A stretch of DNA of 64,000 nucleotides from Trichobilharzia regenti (lineage: Eukaryota > Platyhelminthes > Trematoda > Strigeidida > Schistosomatidae). The notes beneath the pieces were generated by a model. That model was not told the origin of the DNA. It worked only from the letters and a program-made list of their open reading frames with translations, and did not search any database. The stretch spans positions 85,445,168 through 85,509,167 of the forward strand of contig OX235270.1 of the NCBI GenBank assembly GCA_944472135.2, in the 5' to 3' direction. Below, one piece after another: positions 18,140 through 28,620 of the stretch (its first letter is position 1; each line of letters begins with the position of its first letter). The translations under genes were made by a program, and so were the position numbers.

Positions 18140-21100
18140 TCGCCTCCTCCCCTCTGGAGGCACTGTCCTCAGTGCCCGGTGGTGGTGTAGGGTATGCAAC
18201 ACCTCCATCGGGCGGCACCTCGACGTAGCTGGTTGCGGGCGGCGGTTGCGCGGGTGGAGACGGTTCCGTGACGGCTGCTGGATGATGTGGTTTCAGTTGA
18301 TTATAATGTGCTGTGACTAGCTTCGCTTGAGGCCGTTGCAGATGCCGCAGGACATACGTAGTCGGGGGTCGATGCCGGACGATCTCATAGGGTCCTTGCC
18401 AGGGAGCGTAGAATTTGGGGCAGGAACCGGCCGGAACGGATGGTCGATGAAGCCAGACGTAATCGCCAAGCGAGTAAGTGGGGCCACGGGCAAATCGGTC
18501 GTAATTAGTCTTCTGTTGGTCGGACGAGGACTGTAGATGACGACGCGCCAGGTTGTAGGCGACCTCTAGGTGGTGGCGAAGATGTCGGACATAGGGAATG
18601 CAGTCGATTTTCTCGTATGGTAACAGCGGAGTTTGAATCTCGACTGGAAGACGGAGTTCCTGTCCGAACAATAGCAGGGCTGGGGAAAAACCCGTCGATG
18701 AATGCATGGAAGAGCGGTATGCCAGCAAACACTGGGGTAGGACCTCATCCCAGGTATTCTCCGGTGCGTTGCATAAGAAGGCACTGATGAGGTTCTTAAT
18801 AGTTCTGTTGGTACGTTCGACGAGTCCATTACCCTGTGGGTGGTATGGCGTAGTATGGGTCTTCCGGATGCCAAAGGTATTGCAGATGTGAGCAAGAAGA
18901 TAACTCTCGAATGCAGCGCCCTGGTCAGAGTGTAGATAAAGAGGGGCACCAAAACGGGACACCCAATTGTCTATGAACGCGCGGCCAATCGTCAAGGCAT
19001 CTTGTTGTCGCAAGGGGACGGCTTCGCACCACTTTGTGAAGTAATCAACCATGACAAGTATGTATCGATTGCCGCGTCTCGACGTTGTTATTGGCCCCAT
19101 TACGTCTACCCCAACGCGATGATTAGGCGCCTCGGTAAGCATCGGTACTAACGGTGCTCGGGGGGATGCTTTGGGCTGTTTAATCTGCGCACACGTAGCA
19201 CAGTTGCGGCAAAACTCAGTGACGTCGTGGTGAAGAAGTGGCCACCAAAAGCGTTGACGGACGGCGTGCTCGGTTTTTCGTTGGCCAGCGTGACCCAGCT
19301 GCTGGTGTACAAGACGTATTACCTCCGGGACTTTCAAACGTGGCACGAGAAGGCGAGGCGATGATGGCGGTTCGACTATGTACAAAACGTTATCAATCAG
19401 GCGTAGTATCCCCCACTTACCGCAGATGCATTTGGTTGCATCAGACAGACTCTGTAGTTCTTTATTCGACGGTTTATCGTTCCCGTGAAGCTGTCGGGAG
19501 TAGACAGGTTGAATATCGGCGTCAGACGCCTGCAGTGCTGCCCAATCAACATCTAGACCTGTATTTAATATAGCATTCACCGGGGAAACATCAGGCGGCA
19601 GACGGGAAAGGGCGTCAGCGTTAGCGTGGCGGGGTCCAGGGCGGTACTCACAGGTAAAATCAAACTCTTGCAACCGTTCCTGCCAGCGAGCAACCTGGCC
19701 TTCAGGTTCGCGAAAGGTTTGCAGCCACTGCAGAGCACGATGGTCAGTGCGTGCTCGAAATGGGCGCCCAAGCAGATAATGACGAAAGTATTTGAGAAAG
19801 TGAACAAGAGCCAGCATCTCTCGGCGTGTCGTGGAGTACCGGGTTTCACGTTTGTCGAGCTTACGGCTGGCATATGCGATAACCCGTTCGCGACCATCGG
19901 GTGCCACTTGGGAGAGAACGGCACCAATGGCAGTGGCACTTGCATCAGTATCTAAAATGAAGGAGCCAGCCGATGGAGACGTGTCAGGAAATGCGAGGAT
20001 GGGTGATGACGTGAGGCGTCGCTTCAACTCGTTGAAGGCATCTTGACACTCACTAGTCCATAAAAATTTTCGACCCTGTTCCGTTAAGCGATGTAGGGGT
20101 GATGCTAGGGTGGCAAACGCGGGGACGAAGCGACGATAGTACGACGCGAAACCCAAGAAGCTGCGAACGTCTTTACTACACTTAGGTACAGCCCAGTCGG
20201 AGATGAGGCGAGTTTTCGCTGGATCTGTCTGGATGCCATCTGGGGAAATGCGGTGACCCAAGAAAATAACTTCTCGCTGAAGAAAGGTACACTTAGACGG
20301 TTTCAACTTTAAGCCCGCCGTGCGTAAGCGTTTAAAGACCGTACGTAGGTTATCTATGTGTTCTTCTGGGGATTTTCCGTGGACAACGATGTCATCAAGA
20401 TATATTAAACATTGTTGTGGAACTAACTTATCTAGGACAACTTGCATCAGCCGTTGAAAAGTGGCGGGGGCATTACACAAACCAAAGGGCATGGTGCGAA
20501 ATTCACCACGCAAGAAAAAAAAGATGAAGGCAGTCTTTGGGCAGTCGTCAGGGTGTACCTCAACTTGCCAGTACCCAGATGCTAAATCTAACGTGGAGAA
20601 CCATTTCGAGCCACTCAGTGCGTCGAGAGTAGAGTCAATGCGAGGGATCGGGAAGGAATCACGTCTCGTCACGGCGTTCAACCTGCGGTAGTCGATACAC
20701 ATACGGAGGGATCCATCTTTCTTCTTAACTAACACAATAGGTGACGCCCATGGGGACGAGGAAGGTACGATGATCTTTTTATCCAACATGTCCTGTAGCA
20801 AACGTTCTAGTTGGGGCTGATAATGCACCGGGATGCGTCTAAAAAAAAAAAAAAAAGGATGGCTGCCGGTATCGATACGGTGCTTGACCACTCCAGTTCG
20901 TCCTGGATTAGCCCCATCATCAAACACATCCGCGTATACACCAATTAATTCTAGCATTCGCTCTCGGAGAGGCGCAGGAGCGGATGGGTCAACCGAAATT
21001 TGATTTAAGGTGGTAGATATTGGTACCCTTAACTCCGAAGAGGTCTGTTGTTGGGGGCTATACAATGCTACAGGAACGGGGTCAATTGTGACGCGAGAAT

Positions 21101-22214
21101 TGGGAATATCTATCAGGGTTTGGTGGGACGTCATGAAGTCTACTCCGAGGATGAGGTCCCATGTTATTTGCGTACAGATAAGGAACCGATGATGCACATT
21201 TAAGTCTCCCAGGCGCAGCTGTAGATCTGTAGCAGATCGAGCTTCCAATTTAGCGCCGTTAGCCGTCGTCAAGATATTATGTGCGGTTACTGGGGGTGAG
21301 TGCTGGGGCACGCGTCGAAGGAAGGCCGCCTTTACGAGCGAAACCGACGCACCAGTATCTAAGAGAACTTTAGAGGGTACGCCATTAATATATCCCCATA
21401 ACATCAAAGGTTGCTGTGACCGAGAGTATGTAGACAGGTTAAAAATAGGGGACTTACTGCGGTCGGGCTGACGGTTGTGCCCGCACTTGCGGGCCTTCTT
21501 CCCGTAACGTTGGCAGTAGTAACATCCACGCGTAGCATCCTCATTTGAACGCCGTTGGCTTCTGGAACGGTCACTGCGGACGGGAGTCATGGTGGCTGCT
21601 GTGGGTACTGTTGGCAGTGGATATCGAGAGCTGCTGGGTGTAGGCGTGTAATCGTTCTCCGCGTCCATGAAATGGAGGATAATTCGCTGTAGTTCGACTG
21701 TGCTGGTTGGGAGCTGACGTCGTAGGTGTGTGCGCAGTTCTCCTGGCATCATTCCCTCGACGAAGCGTGTGCATACTGCCTGGTCTCGGCTGGGGAGGTC
21801 CTTGTGGCAGTCAAGGCCAGCTGCCAGGAGCTGGAGGGCATGGAGGTAGTCCAGGAAACTCTCCCCTGGTAATTGTCGACGGGAGTAGAATCTGAGCATG
21901 GTGTGCTGCGAGCTCTGCCCCAAGTCAAAGCATTGGTCTAGTATCTCCCAGTTGGTGCGCATGGGGTTGGTGTTGCTGAACCCAGCCGCGTCAGCTAGAG
22001 CGTAGGCGTCGTCGGACAGGCTGTTGAGGACGTGGATGAAATGATGGCTTGCGGGGGCGATGTCGAGGTACGCCTGCATGCGTTTCTTCCAACGTGGATA
22101 GTCTGAGGAAGGCTGGAACATGGGTGGGCGAGGAAGTGGCGGGATGCTTGGCAATGTGGAGGCACATTCCTCCGGAAAAAGCTTGGGAAGAGCATCTTCA
22201 GGGTAATATGCCAT
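18135..22214 (-). CDS. Gypsy-2 gag-pol polyprotein
   Basis: About 1359 residues from the ATG at 22214 (chosen because the longer frame to 22247 has only a TTG inside the primer site). Gag covers 1-230. The zinc knuckle CYYCQRYGKKARKC (231-244) has Lys where the CCHC His belongs. The aspartic protease has LLDTGAS at 285-290. RT runs about 475-650 with LDLASGYWQ (Asp543), MPFGLCNAPATFQ and YLDD at 605-608. RNase H has DTDAS (755-759), Glu799 and Asp824. Integrase has HHCC (His970, His975, Cys1005, Cys1008) and D1037, D1097 (HSDQGA), E1133 (GLVERTNRT). A GPYEIV motif follows. Odd: five-Phe and three-Phe runs at conserved RT-region positions (454-458, 565-567). Probably still coding. Confidence 0.92.
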   Translation of the reverse strand: MAYYPEDALPKLFPEECASTLPSIPPLPRPPMFQPSSDYPRWKKRMQAYLDIAPASHHFIHVLNSLSDDAYALADAAGFSNTNPMRTNWEILDQCFDLGQSSQHTMLRFYSRRQLPGESFLDYLHALQLLAAGLDCHKDLPSRDQAVCTRFVEGMMPGELRTHLRRQLPTSTVELQRIILHFMDAENDYTPTPSSSRYPLPTVPTAATMTPVRSDRSRSQRRSNEDATRGCYYCQRYGKKARKCGHNRQPDRSKSPIFNLSTYSRSQQPLMLWGYINGVPSKVLLDTGASVSLVKAAFLRRVPQHSPPVTAHNILTTANGAKLEARSATDLQLRLGDLNVHHRFLICTQITWDLILGVDFMTSHQTLIDIPNSRVTIDPVPVALYSPQQQTSSELRVPISTTLNQISVDPSAPAPLRERMLELIGVYADVFDDGANPGRTGVVKHRIDTGSHPFFFFFRRIPVHYQPQLERLLQDMLDKKIIVPSSSPWASPIVLVKKKDGSLRMCIDYRRLNAVTRRDSFPIPRIDSTLDALSGSKWFSTLDLASGYWQVEVHPDDCPKTAFIFFFLRGEFRTMPFGLCNAPATFQRLMQVVLDKLVPQQCLIYLDDIVVHGKSPEEHIDNLRTVFKRLRTAGLKLKPSKCTFLQREVIFLGHRISPDGIQTDPAKTRLISDWAVPKCSKDVRSFLGFASYYRRFVPAFATLASPLHRLTEQGRKFLWTSECQDAFNELKRRLTSSPILAFPDTSPSAGSFILDTDASATAIGAVLSQVAPDGRERVIAYASRKLDKRETRYSTTRREMLALVHFLKYFRHYLLGRPFRARTDHRALQWLQTFREPEGQVARWQERLQEFDFTCEYRPGPRHANADALSRLPPDVSPVNAILNTGLDVDWAALQASDADIQPVYSRQLHGNDKPSNKELQSLSDATKCICGKWGILRLIDNVLYIVEPPSSPRLLVPRLKVPEVIRLVHQQLGHAGQRKTEHAVRQRFWWPLLHHDVTEFCRNCATCAQIKQPKASPRAPLVPMLTEAPNHRVGVDVMGPITTSRRGNRYILVMVDYFTKWCEAVPLRQQDALTIGRAFIDNWVSRFGAPLYLHSDQGAAFESYLLAHICNTFGIRKTHTTPYHPQGNGLVERTNRTIKNLISAFLCNAPENTWDEVLPQCLLAYRSSMHSSTGFSPALLLFGQELRLPVEIQTPLLPYEKIDCIPYVRHLRHHLEVAYNLARRHLQSSSDQQKTNYDRFARGPTYSLGDYVWLHRPSVPAGSCPKFYAPWQGPYEIVRHRPPTTYVLRHLQRPQAKLVTAHYNQLKPHHPAAVTEPSPPAQPPPATSYVEVPPDGGVAYPTPPPGTEDSASRGEEAM

Positions 22215-22231
22215 GTCTCTGCGTAGATAAA

Positions 22232-22248
22232 ACACCTCCGACACCAAA
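22232..22248 (-). promoter_or_regulatory. Gypsy-2 primer-binding site
   Basis: On the coding strand TTTGGTGTCGGAGGTGT follows directly after the 5' LTR. TGGTGTCGGAGG would pair with a tRNA 3' end (..ACACCA). The same motif occurs at 107-122. Confidence 0.6.
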
Positions 22249-22491
22249 TATAACGCACACAGACCACAAGCACGACGGGTGAAGAAGAAGGCAAAGACGG
22301 CGAGGAGGAAGCGTTTATTTCAAGCAAGCCAGACTCGAATTACCCGGGTACAAGCTAGTTCTCATCATTTATAACAAGTTTGGATAACCGGTCTTCCTCT
22401 TGCTCCAGTGATGCCACATCAACGTTTCTTTCTGAAAAAGAAGAAAAAGAAGCTTGTTTAGTGGCATTGTATTGGTTTCCATTGCATTACA
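22249..22491 (-). repeat. Gypsy-2 5' LTR
   Basis: 243 bp partner of 17897-18139, differing at about five positions. It would hold the promoter for the gag-pol RNA. Confidence 0.92.
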
Positions 22492-23789
22492 TTACCTTCC
22501 ATTAACGCAACATTTCGTAATTCCCGCATAAATTTGAGTCACTCTCGTCATGTCTGAGATTAGAAAAGAATCGTCTTCTAGTTAATGCTGGGACATTTGT
22601 TGTAAAATAGCACTATGCGTTGCTAGAGTTTGTGTGTTTCTGACCGAATTCGAAAAAGTGTCCTCATAAAACTTCCTTTCGCATTTAGAAGTTTTGCATT
22701 CTGGAAGAATTACTATTCAGGAATAAAATATAAAGTACTCAAGACATTTTTATTCCTAACATAAACAAGAGCATAATGAAGCAAATATTTTAGATGTCTA
22801 TAAATGAACCTCGATAGGCATAATATGGAAATGCTGTACTTTGTTAGGTTTCCCCCTCATCATAATTTATGAATTTGCATCAATTCTTAGTTAATAGAAA
22901 TGCAAGTTACTGGATTCAGTCAAACAAAGGAATCCTTTAATTTCCTCAGAAAACGTTTCCACGAGCAATAACTCCTATATCATATGATATAAACTAATAC
23001 AAGTGGAATCTTATAACAAAATGAGAAAAACTGTGTCGCATATTTCGTTTTGGAGGGAAAATCCAGCTTAAAATCACAATTAATTAGAAATACTATAATT
23101 CATAGGGGCGCTTGGTGATGTATGACTGTCTATATTATGTAGCAGTAGTGTAAAGTTTTCCATCAATGTATTCTGAAGAACCTTAACATGGTTTAATAGT
23201 CATTGTAACCTGTTGTGCGAAGACTAAAAGGATACATCTCAAATGAAAGCTATTAAGAAATACACTGTAAGCACACAGGAAATCCAATCATTTCTTTCCA
23301 GTTACTAAGAAATGACTACGTACTAGATCCATCTCCTGTTTTCCTTTCCATCAGGCCAAAAAAACTTAGAAGGTATAGCAGGAGAATTCAAAAGCCAAAG
23401 AAGAACTTTATCAATGTAGAGTACTAGTAATTCCACCAAGTTATTCCCTATTGGAAATGATTCCCAGAACAAGTGGTATCCGCTACTTCAGTCTACTTGT
23501 TCAAGAACGGATAAGGCAAAACCATACTGTAGTACCTATTTGTAACTCTAATTGACAACGACCGGGTTCCAGTAAATCAAAGAACAACGCATAGAAGACA
23601 AAAGTCAGGGATTCGTATCCGGCAGAATTGTTGGTATTGTATGGATACAATACATATTAACAAACAGTAATGAAAATTTATACAATATATTAATAGAAAT
23701 TGTTTACCACCACACAGATACTCATTAGACAAGGACCAGCACAAGCTTAAAGCTTTTTATCCTCACCAAAAAATTTGAACATGTATTGT
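22492..23789. other. AT-rich spacer, no feature seen
   Basis: No convincing frame. A short stretch near 23598-23615 (AGACAAAAGTCAGGGA) faintly resembles the edge of the Gypsy-1 LTR but is too short to call. Confidence 0.4.
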
Positions 23790-23804
23790 TTTAGAACAAC
23801 ACAT

Positions 23805-23848
23805 TTAAGCGAACAATATTGTTTTCAATTAGATCTCATCAGGCTTAA
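23805..23848 (-). ncRNA. Candidate hammerhead ribozyme, left PLE-1 arm
   Basis: Reverse complement of the motif at 25532-25575, with no difference seen in the core: stem I GCTTAA/TTAAGC, CTGATGA, short stem II, GAAA, and AT-rich stem III. Predicted cleavage after the C of the UUC triplet. See the right-arm entry for the base assignments. Confidence 0.6.
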
Positions 23849-23860
23849 CTCTAATATATA

Positions 23861-24341
23861 TGTAGGGGACTTATACTAGAGTTCACTAACATTATAAATA
23901 TAAGAATAATAATCCAAGTCAATGGAGTGTAAATAACAATATATTACCGTAAAATGCAGTGACGAGTTGTATCAACAAAAAGGATTACTTGGATATAAAG
24001 TCTAAGTCCTCTGCTACAAATTATGTATATAATCCACGGGTACGTTAATTGATTGGGTTGTGTATGCTGTAGCTGCTGTGTTCCGGTTGTAGAAATGTCT
24101 TCGGTTGAGAGTAGTAGACTCCTAAAATAAATCCGAAGTATACAACACGGTGTGAGTGGAGCAAATAAGCAGAAGTGACCAGGGAGAAGACAAAGTCTCC
24201 AACAGCAGAGTGTATTTTTCAATTGTACACGGAATTTATGTATATTTCAACAAGAAGCGTTTTAAACAAAAATTATGCACAATATCTCGAATTTATACAA
24301 ATAACCAAAAAGTGTACAATCACATTGTTACGTACTCCACA
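23861..24341. mobile_element. Solo-LTR-like insertion in the left PLE-1 arm
   Basis: 481 bp, starting TGTAGGGGAC and ending GTACTCCACA, flanked by an apparent 4-bp TATA duplication within a TA-rich site. The other arm of the palindrome (25517-25530) shows the uninterrupted target. TG...CA ends and a 4-bp duplication fit a solo LTR of a Gypsy-like family. The family is not one of those with internal sequence in this window, and no coding sequence is present. Confidence 0.6.
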
Positions 24342-24923
24342 TATATAAGTTTACAAATAAAAATTCAAATATAAACCAATCATGGTGTTTTGTCTATAGG
24401 ATAATACGATGGTGAATATAAATTGTGCAATTAGTCATAATAGTGGTAATGATAATATTAATAATAGTAATAATAATAATGCTCTTATCAATAATAAGGA
24501 TGAAAAAGTGAGGCGATCTGTGATAACACGAATAATGAAAAACAGTATGATTAAACAAACAATCGTTCAGGTGGAAGTAGTCGATAAAGGCTAGTAAAAA
24601 CAAATGAACCGATTACGTAATGTTAGATTGTAGGGAAAGGAAATGAAACACGTTTATAATGAATATAAGATAAGATTAAGGGATGATAAGAAAGGGGTTG
24701 GAAATATAAATAAAGGGTGGTGTAGAAGTCTTTCGTTGGTTATGTCTTATTAGGCCACGGGAGGGATAATGGCTGCACGAACTTCTTTTGAATGCATAGT
24801 TTAGGTTTAATAGTTCGAATGTCTATCGCCTCAGCTGTGTGCAGTGGACGAATACGAAGTCTATTAGAAAGATTCGGTGGGATACGATGAATTACTTTGA
24901 AGGCCTTCGTTTTATCGACTACA
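24342..24923 (-). pseudogene. PLE-1 GIY-YIG C-terminal piece, left arm
   Basis: Read on the minus strand from 24923, it encodes the end of a PLE protein: FKVIHRIP, AEAIDIR and KKFVQPLSLPWP, the same ending seen at 33000-33140 and 63130-63280. RT and the GIY-YIG catalytic motif are missing (5' truncation). The 3' untranslated part follows. Confidence 0.75.
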
Positions 24924-24939
24924 TCTAATTGATAGTGGT

Positions 24940-25590
24940 CATGTAGTCGATAAAACGAAAGCCTTCAAAGTAATTCATCGTATCCCTCCGAATCTTTCTA
25001 ATAGACTTCGTATTCGTCCACTGCACACAGCTGAGGCGATAGACATTCGAACTATTAAACCTAAACTATGCATTCAAAAGAAGTTCGTGCAGCCATTATC
25101 CCTCCCGTGGCCTAATAAGACATAACCAACGAAAGACTTCTACACCACCCTTTATTTATATTTCCAACCCCTTTCTTATCATCCCTTAATCTTATCTTAT
25201 ATTCATTATAAACGTGTTTCATTTCCTTTCCCTACAATCTAACATTACGTAATCGGTTCATTTGTTTTTACTAGCCTTTATCGACTACTTCCACCTGAAC
25301 GATTGTTTGTTTAATCATACTGTTTTTCATTATTCGTGTTATCACAGATCGCCTCACTTTTTCATCCTTATTATTGATAAGAGCATTATTATTATTACTA
25401 TTATTAATATTATCATTACCACTATTATGACTAATTGCACAATTTATATTCACCATCGTATTATCCTATAGACAAAACACCATGATTGGTTTATATTTTA
25501 ATTTTTATTTGTAAACTTATATATATTAGAGTTAAGCCTGATGAGATCTAATTGAAAACAATATTGTTCGCTTAAATGTGTTGTTCTAAA
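24940..25590 (+). pseudogene. PLE-1 GIY-YIG C-terminal piece and 3' end, right arm
   Basis: Mirror copy of the left arm, uninterrupted. About 60 codons (24942-25120) encode the end of the GIY-YIG region with the KKFVQPLSLPWP ending, then about 400 bp of non-coding sequence lead to the hammerhead motif at 25532-25575. Truncated at its 5' end exactly at the palindrome centre. Confidence 0.75.
25532..25575 (+). ncRNA. Candidate hammerhead ribozyme, right PLE-1 arm
   Basis: All conserved parts of a type I hammerhead are in order. Stem I is TTAAGC (25532-25537) with GCTTAA (25570-25575), six perfect pairs. The core is CTGATGA (25538-25544). Stem II is GAT/ATT with loop CTA (25545-25553), short and with one G-U pair. 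GAAA is at 25554-25557. Stem III pairs AACA with TGTT around an ATAT loop (25557-25568). Cleavage is expected after C25569. Hammerheads are known from the terminal repeats of Penelope-like elements, which supports the call; the weak stem II is the main doubt. Confidence 0.62.
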
Positions 25591-27544
25591 TTTTACTATG
25601 GGAATATTTAATGTATTATTTTGTTCTCTGTTCCGTTAGCGATAGAATAAACTCATTTATTTGTTGGTTAACTATCCAGGATAGCCTAAGATAGACAAAG
25701 TGCTATTATTATGATGGGTGGTGATTGAAGGGAAGATGATGGTTTGTGCGACAATCGGATTAGAACCTGCAGTTCTAATTTGTTATACACGATGTAAACT
25801 AATGATAACTAAATAGTTATTTTCAACTTAAAATACTACATTCATAAAATTCTTTTTGAGATCCTATCTCATTTTATCACCAATTACTTTTATAACATGA
25901 AGAAATTGTAAAGGGTGGAAATGCTAAATTCATTCAGTTTTCATTAATTGTCTAAAAGCTTAAGGGCGTATGAGTGAGGCTTGGAAAACATAAAGTTGTA
26001 CAGTGTATGAAATGAAAATGGTTTGGAAAAAAATACTGAAAAATAAAAATAAAAACTGTTACTCGTTCTGAGGGAAATAAATCAGAAAACATTTTTACAT
26101 CAGTTACTGAATGAAGATGTATGGATATCACAGCATTAGAGAACGTAATTACCGAAATTTGGCCCAGCGTTTCCTGTACGTTGGTTCGAGTCACTCCCAA
26201 ATAAGCCCCACACAAACAAAATAAACTTGTGCACACCTCACTATTATCTCTACAATTTACTGATTACAGAATCTTGTCTGCAAAGTTTCAAATTATTTAG
26301 GATTTTGTGTAGTAACTATTACACTGAAAAATAATGCAACAGTACTATACTATGATGTTGTTCCACTCCAATAACCTTCGAAGTTATGGACGTGTATAAA
26401 CAAAATTACTATGTGAAACTTAATATGAAATGCGAAAGAGATAGTTTAAAAACAAATTTCGATTTATGTTGTCTGATGGAACACATATTAATAAGTACTT
26501 CCTGGTCAACTAAAATAACCTTAAGAGGTTCTAAAACTTCTTTGCCTATCATTTTGGAAGGCTGCTTACAGTTTAAATAATGCTCTAGAGGGGCTTGGTA
26601 TTTAACTATGGCAATACAAAAATATATGTCTCTCCAAACAAAATAATTCACAGAAAATACTAAAAAATAACTGTTTTTTTGTCGTTTTAGATTATTGTCT
26701 GAAAAAAAGATGCAAACCGGTTTCTGTTGACTGGCATAACACCGATAAAATGATCCCACTAATGAAGCATTAATTAAAGAGAATTGAATGGAACGCAAAA
26801 AGGGAATCAAAGTTTCAGCTAACTTTGGTGATTTTGAGTTATATTGTAATAAATGTATTTATTTAACAGCTTTTGATAACGTTGTCATTATCAACCATAT
26901 TTCGCACCGAAAAGCCTACAGATCTCAGTCTGAAATTCTCATTACTTTAGCAGAAAATTTTCATTCACTTCCTACCAGGAAGCCATAATATAAAGAATAT
27001 TCTAAAATAACCATGGCTATTGCAAAATAAATCAAAGAAATTCACCCTGTTAATAAACACGCTAAATTTTGGTGAGAAAATGCGCCGTATAAATGTTGCT
27101 CTAAATAGAAAAATCAAATTTCAAAAACAAAACGAAGTGAACCGGTTATGTCTGTACATCAGCCTAATAGTAAATATGACCTTCAACTCTCTGTCACGTG
27201 ACTTGATCAAGGTGATTGGAGTTTACGGTACTTCTTGCTATCCATATTGACTGTTTGCCTGTATTAAATAATAAATACCTATTTTCGCCCTCCAATTTAT
27301 AATCTAAAATTAAAAGTTACCTTTTATTATAGGGTTAAGTGACATATGAATTAAAAAAACCTTCACGTACCTAAACTGATATAATAGACCAAATCAAGTT
27401 TAATCTGGATTACCGAAACTTTCTAACAGTGACGCCAACAGGATACAGTATTATTTTTACTCATTGTCCCTGATATACTGTAATGAGAAAGTAAGCTACA
27501 AAGCCATAACAAAGATAGCATGGCACGAATTCTCTAATTAATGG
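25591..27544. other. AT-rich spacer, no gene recognised
   Basis: Several frames of 60-130 codons are open but of low complexity (Phe/Ile/Lys-rich) and match nothing known to me. No repeat family was identified. Confidence 0.4.
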
Positions 27545-27870
27545 TGTCAGCTCACCCTCAGAAACTGTCAATGTCCAGCTCTTACTACGCTGGACTTCAC
27601 GCTGTCCCTCGAAGACTTTCAGAAACGCTTTGTATTAACCAACGCGAAAACCAGAACACAGATTGGTGACTCAAGAATCCTTTATTCTTACGACAATATG
27701 TAACCAGCAATAAGGTTATTATACACAAGGTTTCTGATAGTTTTCTGTCTTCCACCGAACAGAGAACGATGAGACGATGACTGACTGATTGATGACCCGC
27801 AAAAATATAGAGGAGTTGGGTTTGAGCAAAGAACGATGAATTGATCGTTCAATCTTCAACTACATTGACA
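27545..27870 (-). repeat. Solo BEL/Pao LTR
   Basis: 326 bp from TGTCAGCTCACC to ACTACATTGACA, alignable over its length with the reverse complement of the BEL LTRs (TGATCGTTCAATCTTCAA end, TTTATTCTTACGACAATATG poly(A) region). Flanks AATGG (27540-27544) and AGTGG (27871-27875) look like a slightly decayed 5-bp target duplication. No internal sequence, so a solo LTR. Confidence 0.82.
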
Positions 27871-28439
27871 AGTGGTTTCTGAAATTTCTATGATGGTATT
27901 ATACAAAACTCACTTTAGAAACCGTTGACTCGGTATATACTTTTGGATTCAAAATTCATGTCAATATGTCTACAAATGATTGAACTCTGAGATTTGTGTA
28001 GCTGATAAAATAAGTGCCACTTGTTAAAAAGACAGACCTAGGGATTAAATTGGACTACTGGCATATTATCTGACTAGTTAGAGAAAATTAGAAGGTGATA
28101 ACAGTTGCATGTGTGAAATCTCTTCCGGATTTCTTTGACACTCCGAATGTAAAACGATATTCCTCCATGTTATTCTTGTGTAACAAATAAGTCTGTTAAA
28201 CATCTACTATTTAGCTTCATATAATAAGTGTGAAAGTTATTTTTATTAATTGTAAGTGCCTATTCTTGTTACTATTATATTAACATTCATGCCCAATGAA
28301 ATCTCTTTTATACAACTCATAAATGATAAAACTGAAGTGGTTTCACATTACAGTGCATATTTTATGCCTGTTGTTCAACCGAAATATAAAACTGTGAATG
28401 GTATTCTTAATATTGTAGTGTATTTGCTACCATGCGTCA
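27871..28439. other. AT-rich spacer, no feature seen
   Basis: No frame or repeat recognised. Confidence 0.4.
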
Positions 28440-28620
28440 GTGGTTTAGCAGCAGAACACTCTCCAACCACGAACGTGGGCCATGGTCCAACGCCTGGCCG
28501 ACGCACTCCTAAACCTCCCCAAGCTAGTAGCAAGACAGGTAAAACGGAAAGATTGGGAGTGAGCTAAGCAACCCCATCTTGTAAAAATAAAACTACTGCT
28601 AGTGAAACTTCAAAGCTCTA
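28440..28620 (+). repeat. SINE-like / LINE 5'-like fragment
   Basis: GCGTCAGTGGTTTAGCAG and GGCCGACGCAC recall the tRNA-like head of the SINE family, in decayed form. The following stretch (AAGACAGGTAAAACGG, GAGTGAGCTAAGCA) recalls the untranslated leader upstream of the LINE endonuclease at 34930 and 40590. Possibly a chimeric insertion; weak. Confidence 0.3.

Larger units (their letters stand above)
17897..22491 (-). mobile_element. Gypsy-2: complete LTR retrotransposon
   Basis: 4595 bp with LTRs at 17897-18139 and 22249-22491, TTAC target duplication (17893-17896 and 22492-22495), a primer-binding site at the 5' LTR and one uninterrupted gag-pol frame. The two LTRs differ at about 5 of 243 positions, so the insertion is fairly young. 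Gag, protease, RT, RNase H and integrase occur in the standard Gypsy order. No env-like frame is present. Confidence 0.93.
23790..25590. mobile_element. Head-to-head inverted pair of PLE 3' ends (PLE-1)
   Basis: Two arms of about 650 bp are near-perfect reverse complements: 23790-23860 plus 24342-24923 on the left and 24940-25590 on the right, around a 16-nt spacer (24924-24939). Each arm encodes the same C-terminal piece of a Penelope-like GIY-YIG protein and ends outward in a hammerhead-like motif. The left arm alone carries a 481-bp insertion at 23861-24341. At RNA or DNA level the whole could fold into one very long hairpin. Confidence 0.85.

Noticed and set aside
22500..23780. Possible host exon in the unique-looking AT-rich spacers
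   Set aside because: No frame of useful length with balanced composition or recognisable domain; single short exons cannot be excluded without transcript data.
24394..24603. Pairs of identical frames at 24394-24603 / 25262-25471 and 24409-24594 / 25271-25456
   Set aside because: They are mirror frames in the non-coding part of the PLE-1 palindrome, low-complexity Asn/Ile-rich; identity follows from the inverted repeat.
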